Assembly: GCA_964444825.1 (NCBI GenBank)
Contig: CAYUIS010000006.1
Span: forward strand, 1 to 60,795
Origin: CAYUIS01 sp964444825
GTDB taxonomy: Bacteria; Chloroflexota; Anaerolineae; B4-G1
Length of the DNA stretch: 60,795 bases
Direction: 5' to 3'
Position numbers and translations under genes: made by a program. Below are positions 36,354 through 45,181 of this stretch, piece by piece. The notes under the pieces are model-generated. The model made no database searches and was not told the DNA's origin. It saw only the letters and a list, made by a program, of their open reading frames with translations. Every line of letters starts with the position of its first letter. Positions within the stretch are counted from its first letter, which is position 1.

Positions 36354-37067
36354 TTATTCCATCCCCAGGTACGCCTTCTGCACCATCGAGTTCTGACGCA
36401 GCCCCTCGGCAGAGTCGCTCAAGACAATCTCCCCAGTCTGGAGGACGTAACCGCGGTTGGCGATCTGGAGCGCCATATGGGCGTTCTGCTCGACGAGCAG
36501 GATCGTCGTCCCATCTCGATTGATCTCCTCGATCGTGTCAAATACATCCTCGACCAGGACAGGGGCCAGTCCCATCGACGGTTCGTCCAACAGCATCAGG
36601 CGGGGCCTCGCCATCATAGCACGGGCTGTGGCAAGCATCTGCTGCTCGCCGCCGCTCAATGTGCCAGCCACCTGGCCACGACGCTCCTCGAGGCGAGGGA
36701 AGAGCTTGAATACACGCTTTCGATCCTCCTCGATACCCGCGCGATCGTCGCGGTTGTAGGCGCCCATGTCCAGGTTTTCGGAGACGGTGAGCTTCGAGAA
36801 CACGCGCCGCCCTTCAGGCACCATAGCCACGCCCTTGTAGACGATATCGTGGGCCTTGTAGGCGGCCAAGTCCTCACCCTCGAGAAAGACCTGCCCGTGG
36901 CGGGGCTGAAGCAGCCCCGCGATGGTCCACAGGGTGGTGGTCTTTCCAGCGCCATTGGCGCCGATCAAGGTCACAATCTCGCCTTCCTCGACCGTGATCG
37001 AGATGCCCTTCAAGGCGTGGATATTGCCGTAGTAGGTATGTATGTCTTGGACTTCCAGCATAGCCAT
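36354..37067 (-). CDS. livF: branched-chain amino acid ABC transporter ATPase LivF
   Basis: A 237-aa ATPase of the LivF subgroup. Walker A GANGAGKT (about 38-45), signature LSGGEQQ (about 137-143), Walker B LMLLDEPSMGLAP (about 158-170) and the LVEQNAHMAL segment near 190-200 identify LivF rather than LivG. The ATG at 37067 has AAGGAG seven bases upstream; a second ATG lies two codons later. It works with LivG, LivH and LivM at the inner face of the membrane and is the last gene before the terminator. Confidence 0.93.
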   Translation of the reverse strand: MAMLEVQDIHTYYGNIHALKGISITVEEGEIVTLIGANGAGKTTTLWTIAGLLQPRHGQVFLEGEDLAAYKAHDIVYKGVAMVPEGRRVFSKLTVSENLDMGAYNRDDRAGIEEDRKRVFKLFPRLEERRGQVAGTLSGGEQQMLATARAMMARPRLMLLDEPSMGLAPVLVEDVFDTIEEINRDGTTILLVEQNAHMALQIANRGYVLQTGEIVLSDSAEGLRQNSMVQKAYLGME

Positions 37068-37088
37068 GTGTCTGCTCCTTGATCCCAA

Positions 37089-37877
37089 CTAGGCGTCGGT
37101 GGCCAGGCCAGTCGCCGCGCCCCGCCCCAGGTAGGCCTCGATCACCTGTGGGTTGCGCTGGATCTCGGCTGGTGTCCCTTCGGCGATCTTGCTCCCATAG
37201 TCGATGACCGTCACCCGCTCAGAGATACCCATCACCACGCGCATGTCGTGCTCAATCAGCAGGAGGGTGATCTCCAGTTCGTCCCGCAGGTTGCGGAAGA
37301 ACGCCATCATCTCGGCGGACTCGCGCGGATTCATACCCGCCGTCGGCTCATCAAGAAGGAGCAGCATCGGCTTGCCAGCCAAGGCCCGGGCGATCTCCAG
37401 ACGCCGCTGATCCCCGTAGGGCAGGTTCTTGGCCAGGAGATCCCCCTTGCCCGCCAGACTGACGAACTCGAGCAACCGGCGGGCCTCCACCACCGCCCAC
37501 TCCTCCTCCGCCTTTGTACCTTTTGAACCAAAGATAGCCCCAATCCAGCTAGATTTTAGTTGTGGCTCCATGCCGACCAGGACGTTTTCGATGGCCGTCA
37601 TATTGGCGAACAGGCGGATGTTCTGATAGGTGCGGGTGACACCCAGGCGAGCGATCTGGTCGGGCGATCGCCCATTCAGAAGGTGGCCGTTGAAGTGAAT
37701 CTCGCCCTCATCGAAGGGGTAGAACCCGGTCACGCAGTTAAAGTAGGTGGTTTTCCCCGCCCCATTCGGCCCGATGATACTGACAATCGAGCCCTCCGGA
37801 ACCTCAAAGTCAAAGCCATTGACCGCCGTGAGCCCGCCAAAACGTTTGGTCACGTGGTTAGATGTCAGAATAGCCAT
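37089..37877 (-). CDS. livG: branched-chain amino acid ABC transporter ATPase LivG
   Basis: A 262-aa ATPase. Walker A GPNGAGKT (about 37-44), signature near PYGDQRRLEIARAL (about 154-167, the usual LivG variant of the signature) and Walker B LLLLDEPTAGMNP (about 173-185) are present. LIEHDMRVVMGISERVTVIDYG is the LivG closing segment. A LivG-type insert lies between Walker A and the signature. It overlaps neither neighbour and sits 21 bases upstream of livF. Confidence 0.93.
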   Translation of the reverse strand: MAILTSNHVTKRFGGLTAVNGFDFEVPEGSIVSIIGPNGAGKTTYFNCVTGFYPFDEGEIHFNGHLLNGRSPDQIARLGVTRTYQNIRLFANMTAIENVLVGMEPQLKSSWIGAIFGSKGTKAEEEWAVVEARRLLEFVSLAGKGDLLAKNLPYGDQRRLEIARALAGKPMLLLLDEPTAGMNPRESAEMMAFFRNLRDELEITLLLIEHDMRVVMGISERVTVIDYGSKIAEGTPAEIQRNPQVIEAYLGRGAATGLATDA

Positions 37878-37916
37878 AGTTTTTGCCCTCGTGTGGACTC
37901 ATATCCTATTTGCGCG

Positions 37917-39608
37917 CTACAATGGCTCGACCAGGCCACCACCACCCACCGCTACAATTTCATCGGCAGCACGCAATTCGCGCTTCCGGGTCTCGGACGG
38001 CCACAAGCCCTCCGGCCGGGCGATCATCATCACGATCAGCAGCGCACCATACATCAGCATCCGGTACTCGGCGAACTCGCGCAGCAGCTCCGGGAGCCCC
38101 ATAATAAAAAAGGCCCCCACGATCACACCGGGAAGGCTCCCCATACCCCCGACGATGATCAGGCACAGCACGTAGATCGAGACATTCAAGTTGAAGCTGT
38201 GGGGAAAGACCGAGCCCAGCTTGGCGACAAATATCGCCCCTGACAGACCGGAAAAGCCAGCGCCGATGGCAAAGGCGAGCAGCTTGGTCCTGACCAGGTT
38301 GATGCCCATCGCCTCGGAGACGTCCTCATCCTCACGCATGGCCATCCACTGCCGCCCCAGGCGCGCATCCCGCAGCCGCCACGAGATAAAGAGAGCCAGC
38401 AGGCATCCACCCAGGATCAGGTAGTAGAGATGCTCCGGCTTGACGATCTCCAGAGCACCGACGGAGGGATTGGGCACCTTGAGGATACCCTGAGCGCCGC
38501 CGAGGACGGGGGCAAAAACATCAGACAGGACCAGGATGCGGACGATCTCTCCAAAGCCCATGGTGACGATCGCCAGATAGTCGCCCCGCATGCGCAACAC
38601 CGGGACGCCCAGGATGACGCCCGCCACCACCGCGGCCAGTACGGAAAACGGCAAGGCAGTCCAGAACGTAAAGTTCGCCAGTCCGAACTCGCTAGGGGTG
38701 AGGAGGGCCATGGTGTAGGCCCCGATGGCAAAAAAGGCCACGTAGCCCAGGTCCAAAAGACCGGCAAAGCCGACCACGATGTTCAGGCCTAGGCCCATGA
38801 GGACATATAGGCCCACGTTATCAACAACCTCACTCAGGTACGTGCGCAGGAGCATCGGCAGGATCAGCAGGACCAGGGCCGCCAGAACGATGCCGCCCCA
38901 GCGAAGAGTTCGCTGCTGTCCAGCGGGGAGCGCGTTCACACGCGCCTTGAGCCGCTCGCCCCGGCTGCTCCACCAGACCGCTATACCGACCACGATCACA
39001 AAGATCAAGGCGGTACCCAGCACGGACAGGCCTCGGCCCGCGAACACAAAGCGACGAATCACCAGACCGAGCCCTTTGTTACCCCACGACAGGATGATCG
39101 TCTCGGACAGCAAACCGACCAGGAGAACAGCCGCGAGGGCTGCGAGCAGCGGGCGTCGCACGCGCTCGGGCAGCAGGACGATCCCAGCCCCAGCCAGGCC
39201 AAGCACCACCGACACGATGACCAGGATCACAAGCCCAATTGGGCCTTGCCCAAAGGTCAGGACCTCCAGCAATTCCGGCGAGACGTTGAGAAAGAAGCGG
39301 CGCAAATTGAGCGGCACGGCCACCAGAGCCAGTAGGACCACCGGCAAGCTGGAGAGCAGGCCGATCATCGCCCCGCCCAGGAGCACCTTGCCCACTTCCC
39401 CCCCGGCGTGTCGCTGCGCCGCGAGATATGCACAGCCCACTATTGCGCCGAACAGAAATATCTGACCGAGGGATAACACCTTACCGATAATGTCGCGCTG
39501 GCCAAATGTACCCACCACACCGATGGCGCTGAGGAAGAACGCGATGATCGCGGCCAAGAGCCCCAGGCGGAAGAACCCTCTCCAGTCGAAACGAGTTTCT
39601 GTCTCCAT
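37917..39608 (-). CDS. livM: branched-chain amino acid ABC permease LivM with long N-terminal extension
   Basis: A 563-aa permease; the family usually has 300-430. The LivM core is residues 265-545, with NVGLYVLMGLGLNIVVGFAGLLDLGYVAFFAIGAY near 275-310, GDYLAIVTMGFGEIVRI near 360 and the EAA-like loop MAMREDEDVSEAMGIN. In front of it are about 240 residues with some six extra hydrophobic helices (for example FFRLGLLAAIIAFFLSAIGVVG and LLAALAAVLLVGLLSETIIL), not usual for the family. The start follows livH by 10 bases. The extension may be an added membrane domain. Confidence 0.9.
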   Translation of the reverse strand: METETRFDWRGFFRLGLLAAIIAFFLSAIGVVGTFGQRDIIGKVLSLGQIFLFGAIVGCAYLAAQRHAGGEVGKVLLGGAMIGLLSSLPVVLLALVAVPLNLRRFFLNVSPELLEVLTFGQGPIGLVILVIVSVVLGLAGAGIVLLPERVRRPLLAALAAVLLVGLLSETIILSWGNKGLGLVIRRFVFAGRGLSVLGTALIFVIVVGIAVWWSSRGERLKARVNALPAGQQRTLRWGGIVLAALVLLILPMLLRTYLSEVVDNVGLYVLMGLGLNIVVGFAGLLDLGYVAFFAIGAYTMALLTPSEFGLANFTFWTALPFSVLAAVVAGVILGVPVLRMRGDYLAIVTMGFGEIVRILVLSDVFAPVLGGAQGILKVPNPSVGALEIVKPEHLYYLILGGCLLALFISWRLRDARLGRQWMAMREDEDVSEAMGINLVRTKLLAFAIGAGFSGLSGAIFVAKLGSVFPHSFNLNVSIYVLCLIIVGGMGSLPGVIVGAFFIMGLPELLREFAEYRMLMYGALLIVMMIARPEGLWPSETRKRELRAADEIVAVGGGGLVEPL

Positions 39609-39618
39609 TGTTTTCCCC

Positions 39619-40692
<1,074 letters not shown>

Positions 40693-40732
40693 AGTCTCTC
40701 CCCCTAAGAATCTATCCGCAAATTCGCTCGAA

Positions 40733-40831
40733 CCCCCGAGGACGGGGGCCAGAGCAATGGCAGGACAGGTACTAAGGCTCCATCACGCAGACGGGGATGA
40801 GCCCGGATCAAACCCACCTGGGCTCATCCCC
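40733..40831 (-). terminator. two stem-loops between liv binding protein and livH
   Basis: The stronger one pairs GGGGATGAGCCC (40793-40804) with GGGCTCATCCCC (40820-40831), a perfect 12-bp stem with a 15-base loop. A second pairs CCCCCG (40733-40738) with CGGGGG (40743-40748). Neither is followed by a T-run on the minus strand, so they probably limit read-through or protect the upstream mRNA, raising binding protein over permease. Confidence 0.65.
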
Positions 40832-40876
40832 TGCATCACCGGCTCTAGACCAGATGACTAGACACCGGACATTCTA

Positions 40877-42094
40877 TTACTCTACGTACTCCCAGAGCGG
40901 CACGTACGCGCCATCCTGGATCTGGTTGACAGCGATCTCGGGGTCGGCGCAGTCGCCAAACTCGTTGCAGTTCAGCGTGCCGGTGACGCCCTCATAGTCC
41001 TTGGTCCCGTACAGCGCATCGCGCAGCGCCTGACGCCCGACGTGAAGCGTGCCATCCTCATCCTGGACCGCAGCCTTCTCGATGGCGGCCAGGAGAATCA
41101 TCGTACCGTCATAGGCGTGGGCGTGGAAGACGCTCAGCGGCGCCTCACCATACTTTTCCTGGTGAACCTCCAGGAAGTGGTCGTAGATGGGATTATCGAA
41201 AGCCAGGTTCGGACCGGAGATGTACATCCCCTCGGCGGCCTCGCCAGCGGCCTCGACAAAGTCGGGCGAATACATCCCGTCCGCACCCGCCAGATCCGTG
41301 TTCTCCAGGCCAGCGGTCTCCTTCGCCTGCCGTGTGATCTGCGCGCCCTCGGGGATAAAGATCGGGTAATAGATAAAGTCGGGCGCGCCCGCGGCGATGG
41401 TCGTCAGGATGGGCCCCATATCGGTGTCGCCAACGTTGACCGCGCCCTGATAGGTGATGGTGCCGCCCATCTCCTGGAAGGTCTCGGCAAACACCTGCTG
41501 CAACTGGTCGGCGTAGGGGCTGCCGTCGTGGATCGTGGCGGCCGTGCGGGCGCCCAGCTCATTGTACACATAGTTCGCCATAGCCGCGCCCTGGACGTTG
41601 TCGTTGTGGCAGGTGCGGAGGTAGCCAGGGTTCCAGGCCGCGTCTGGGTTGGTCAGCGACGGAGCGGTGTTGGACGGCGAGATCAGCACCATGCCAGCAT
41701 CAGAGGCGATGCGGGAAGCCGGCTCACCGCCGCTGGAGCAGTTGGTGCCGATGACGCCGATCAGGCTGGGGTCAGCGGCCAGCTTGGTAAGAGCCGTCTG
41801 GCCGCCCTCAGCGCTGCACATACCGTCCTCGCCCACCAGCTCGACGGGGTGCCCCAGGAACTCCCATCCCTTGTCCTCCAGGGCGATCTCAATCCCACGC
41901 CGCGAGTCCACACCCAGCGACTCGTTCGGGCCCGAGATCACCAGGGCATAGCCGACGCGAATCGGGTCATCCGGGGGGATGTCGACGCAGCCGATCGCGT
42001 CGGTGCACTCGAAAGGTGCTGCTTGGGGCCCACAGGCCGCCACCAACATGCTGACAAGCAGCAGCAAACTAATGACTGCCAACTTCTTGTTCAT
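40877..42094 (-). CDS. branched-chain amino acid type substrate-binding lipoprotein
   Basis: A 405-aa LivJ/LivK-type binding protein. From the ATG at 42094 (AGGAGG eight bases upstream) there is a signal peptide and lipobox LVAACG (Cys about 20). The mature domain opens with the family segment PIRVGYALVISGPNESLGVDSRRGIEIAL. It also has GVIGTNCSSGGEPASRIAS and NGIVLISPSNTAPSLT-like text near 135-155, and four cysteines that may pair. The open frame extends to 42217, but without a signal. The ligand may be leucine-type or any other amino acid; the neighbouring ornithine and amidinotransferase genes hint at arginine or a guanidino compound. Confidence 0.92.
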   Translation of the reverse strand: MNKKLAVISLLLLVSMLVAACGPQAAPFECTDAIGCVDIPPDDPIRVGYALVISGPNESLGVDSRRGIEIALEDKGWEFLGHPVELVGEDGMCSAEGGQTALTKLAADPSLIGVIGTNCSSGGEPASRIASDAGMVLISPSNTAPSLTNPDAAWNPGYLRTCHNDNVQGAAMANYVYNELGARTAATIHDGSPYADQLQQVFAETFQEMGGTITYQGAVNVGDTDMGPILTTIAAGAPDFIYYPIFIPEGAQITRQAKETAGLENTDLAGADGMYSPDFVEAAGEAAEGMYISGPNLAFDNPIYDHFLEVHQEKYGEAPLSVFHAHAYDGTMILLAAIEKAAVQDEDGTLHVGRQALRDALYGTKDYEGVTGTLNCNEFGDCADPEIAVNQIQDGAYVPLWEYVE

Positions 42095-42544
42095 CTTTAC
42101 TCCTCCTGGTTTACTGTTTTTGAAAGAACGACTTGAACAGACAGACCCAGTCAAGACTGTGGGGATGCCATCCCCGGAGAGAGCCTGATTCGAGAGAGCA
42201 ACGTGAGCGAGCATCACCTCCTTCCTCGGCTAGGACACACTCGGCGAACTGCATACGCCATATTGTACCCAGCCCGTGGCTTTTGTCAAACTACTCCCAA
42301 GGGCGGGCTATCGCATTTAGCGCTCCCAGTCCTCGTCCCCGAGGACGGCCTTCACGAAATCGGGCTACAATAGCGGAATCCCATCGTGCAAGGCGCCCTG
42401 AGGACGGGGCTCAGAGCTGTGGTCAGCCAAATGCAATCGCCCTACTCTCAAGAGCAAGAATCGGTTTGTTTCCGTCTCACTCTGCGTTCAGCCAAAGAAA
42501 CTCGGTTGCCAAAGGAGATAGCTGCCACCTTCTCCTGCTCGGGC
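42095..42544 (-). promoter_or_regulatory. liv operon promoter region
   Basis: This 450-base gap has no gene. On the minus strand TTGACA (42289-42284) and TACAAT (42267-42262) are 16 bases apart and predict a start near 42255, about 160 bases ahead of the binding-protein gene. A hairpin with arms GTCCTCG and CGAGGAC lies upstream at 42329-42346. The part next to 42544 follows the stop of the amidinotransferase gene, and no terminator was seen there. Confidence 0.55.
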
Positions 42545-43630
42545 TCAGAGATAGGACTGGAGCTCACCTCTCCGCCTGACATCGACCGTGGCGCAATGAA
42601 AGCCCCCTCCGATCGTCTGGAAGTTCCAGAAACTGCAAGAAATAGGCTTAAAACCCCAGTCTGCTAGCGCCTGGATCAATGTGTCTTCCCCTTTAGAGAC
42701 GATAACGCGCTCCTCATCCAGCATCAAGACGTTCATACTGATCCACCGACTGGAATTATACATCGGGTGGCTCACAGGCATAAGCGGCTCAGGGCACACC
42801 AGGATATCCCAGCCGTTCCTCTCAAACATCTCGGGCACTCTTCTCGCCCGCTCAGGGTTGATAAGCAGCTTGCCGGGAGCCAGAGGGTAGAAGGTGGCGT
42901 CTATGTGCATAGGGTGTGTGTCGTAAACCTCAACCTCGTGAACGCGATACTCGGCGCCTAGATGCCGCTGCAACCAATCAATGCCGAAACGGTTGCAGCA
43001 ACTGCTCTGCGCCACGAAAACGTCGCGTCCACATTTGATCACGTCTGCCGCGTCAAAGAGGGGCTCGTATTCCGTGAGGATGGTCCGCATCGGCTCGCCT
43101 TCTGTGGGCGCAACAAACCCTTCTACATAAGTCTCGTCCCCCAATTGGGGCCGAGGAGCGGACACCCACCGGGCGCCGGCCTTGAAATACGCCTTGCAGA
43201 GGTCCTTGTAGGCGTGATGTTCGTGGTACCGAGACCGCCAGCCCATCGGCGCTTCGATGATTTGATCGCCGATGATCAGCAGCACGTCACGCGGCATCAG
43301 GGCATAGCAGCTACTCTTGATCGCAAAATCGGGCGTCGCATACGGCCTGGAAAAGTCGTACGGGGTTGGACGACGGACCGTCACTCCTTCCGCTTCAAGA
43401 ATATGGACAAATTCGCACAAGTCCTTCTGCGCAGCATCCAGCAGCTCCTGAGGCCAAGGGGACCCACCGTGCCTCTTGTGGAAATCCCAGAGCCCCCTCT
43501 TGTGGAGGGTGGCTTCCATCACGACATCCCACGGTGGAATCAGGGCCCCCTCGACAGTGCCCACGATGACCTCTTCCAGGGGATCCCATTCGTTGTGAGT
43601 GTTAACGACTGGATAAGGCGAGTTATCCAT
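42545..43630 (-). CDS. glycine amidinotransferase (AGAT) family protein
   Basis: A 361-aa enzyme of the arginine:glycine amidinotransferase fold. The stretch TEYEPLFDAADVIKCGRDVF (Asp196 matching the catalytic Asp of animal AGAT), MHIDATF with His242, and the nucleophile Cys346 in GGGFHCATVD are all in the expected order. The reaction moves the amidino group of arginine to an acceptor and leaves ornithine. The acceptor is not certain: glycine, inosamine or another amine are known in the family. The ATG at 43630 with GGAGGGG is chosen over an upstream start. It follows the ornithine cyclodeaminase gene by 88 bases on the same strand. Confidence 0.9.
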   Translation of the reverse strand: MDNSPYPVVNTHNEWDPLEEVIVGTVEGALIPPWDVVMEATLHKRGLWDFHKRHGGSPWPQELLDAAQKDLCEFVHILEAEGVTVRRPTPYDFSRPYATPDFAIKSSCYALMPRDVLLIIGDQIIEAPMGWRSRYHEHHAYKDLCKAYFKAGARWVSAPRPQLGDETYVEGFVAPTEGEPMRTILTEYEPLFDAADVIKCGRDVFVAQSSCCNRFGIDWLQRHLGAEYRVHEVEVYDTHPMHIDATFYPLAPGKLLINPERARRVPEMFERNGWDILVCPEPLMPVSHPMYNSSRWISMNVLMLDEERVIVSKGEDTLIQALADWGFKPISCSFWNFQTIGGGFHCATVDVRRRGELQSYL

Positions 43631-43718
43631 TCCCCCTCCTGCTCCAAAGCCACCATCCACCGCAGGCGGGAGGAAACGGACAGAGAAACACAGAACTCGG
43701 GCAGTTCACAAAGTGCCC

Positions 43719-44860
43719 CTACAGCGAGACGTCTGTCCCCAGGCCCAGCCTGCGCGCCGCCTTCAACACGGCGCTAGCGGCCGCTACGTCCTGCACAGCC
43801 ACCCCCACCGACTTGAACAAGGTGATCTCCTCCGCAGACGTCCTGCCGGGCTTGACGCCAGCAGAGATCTCTCCCAGCTCGGCGTAGATATGGGCCTCGG
43901 TCATCCGCTCTTGCTGCAAGGGTATGATCAGATCTCCCGCCTCAGCCAGGCTCGACTCGCGATGGTCGATCACGACTTTTGCCCGTAGGACCGTCTCGAC
44001 CGGGATCTCTTGCATGTGCGGCGTGTAGGCCCCGACAGCGTTGATGTGCGTCCCCGGCCGGACGTCAGCATCGTCGAACACCGGACTAGTGGCGGTCGTA
44101 GCGGTGCAGATGACGTCCGCCTGGCGCACCGCCTCAGCGGGTGTACCCGCCACCTTCACAGGCAAAGACAAGCGCCGAGCCATTTCTGCAGCAAAGGTGG
44201 CGGCCTGCTGCGGCGAAATGTCATAGACCCACGCCTTTTCGATCGGCCGCACAGCGCAGACTGCCTCCANNNNNNNNNNNNNNNNNNNNNNNNNNNNNNN
44301 NNNNNNNNNNNNNNNNNNNNNNNNNNNNNNNNNNNNNNNNNNNNNNNNNNNNNNNNNNNNNNNNNNNNNGAAATGTCATAGACCCACGCCTTTTCGATCG
44401 GCCGCACAGCGCAGACTGCCTCCAATTGCGTACGCCCTTGCACACCGGCACCAAAGATGGCTGCTGTGCCCGTCTCCTGACGGGCCAGCAGATCCGTGGC
44501 TGCACCGGAGGCTGCCCCTGTGCGCAGGGCGGTCAGGTACGTGCCATCCATCACAGCGACCGGTTCGCCCGTCGTCGCATCCACCACGGTGACCAACGCG
44601 TGGATGAGCGGCAGTCCCTTGGCCGGATTGTCGTTGAAGACGGAGACAATTTTGACCGCCATCTGGTCGCCGGCCGTCAAATAGGCTGGCATAAAAAGAG
44701 TGACGCCATTGTGGCGGGGGACCTCGATTGCCACCCGGAGTGGCACGTCAGCGCGACCGGTGCAAAGCTGCGCAAAGGCGGCTTTCACGGCCTCAATGGC
44801 TTCAGCCATCGGCAGCGACTGGCGCACATCTTTGCGCGAAAGGATACGGACCATATCCAC
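43719..44860 (-). CDS. ornithine cyclodeaminase / mu-crystallin family protein (contains false gap)
   Basis: An NAD-dependent enzyme of the ornithine cyclodeaminase/mu-crystallin family, which turns ornithine into proline and ammonia or acts on related imino or amino acids. It has the RTGAASGAATDLLAR segment and the dinucleotide site IFGAGVQGRTQLEAV. After the N run it continues AWVYDISPQQAATFAAEMARRL, then VICTATTATSPVF and VVIDHRESSLAEAGDLIIPLQ. With the 100 N and the duplicated 55 bases removed it is one frame of 328 residues, the normal family length. As printed, the N run makes the two halves fall in different frames. It is first in a minus-strand operon with the amidinotransferase. Confidence 0.9.
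44270..44369. other. assembly gap, 100 N, flanked by a 55-bp duplication
   Basis: The 55 bases before the gap (44215-44269) are repeated exactly after it (44370-44424). An overlap of this fixed length is what a short-read assembler with k=55 leaves between two contigs that should have been merged. Removing the N run and one copy restores the ornithine cyclodeaminase frame. No sequence is likely to be missing. Confidence 0.9.
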
Positions 44861-44963
44861 CTCCCGTGGATAAGACTACTGTAGCGGCGGATGCCCGAAC
44901 GATCAGAGAGCTGAACCATAGAGGCGATCCGGTTCAACTGCGACCTGCCAGCGGCTCCCAAAC

Positions 44964-45023
44964 ATTGTATCAAGAATCTTCCCTGGAGTCAAATTTGACT
45001 TTACCCAGCGAGATAGGTATAAT
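44964..45023. promoter_or_regulatory. divergent promoters sharing a palindromic -35 region
   Basis: A perfect 14-bp palindrome AGTCAAATTTGACT (44987-45000) provides both -35 boxes. Rightward, TTGACT (44995-45000), 17 bases, TATAAT (45018-45023) serves pyruvate phosphate dikinase. Leftward, TTGACT (44992-44987), 17 bases, TACAAT (44969-44964) serves the ornithine cyclodeaminase operon. The boxes are two bases apart, so two polymerases cannot bind together, and a dimeric regulator could sit on the palindrome. Confidence 0.75.
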
Positions 45024-45181
45024 GGTTTGCTGGCAAATGACACCTTGAATAAAGCGTAATCTGTGACCCCGGGCACTAGAAGCTCGCAGCGGCGAAACTG
45101 ATGGTGCTCCGGCTTTTGTGTAGAGCGTTCGGTCTGATCCTGACTGACCTAAAACCTAGAAATTACGAGGAGCAAAGCACT

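Noticed and set aside
45101..45181. Upstream start for ppdK
   Set aside because: The added 27 residues do not match the family and the ATG at 45182 has a good GAGGAG site.
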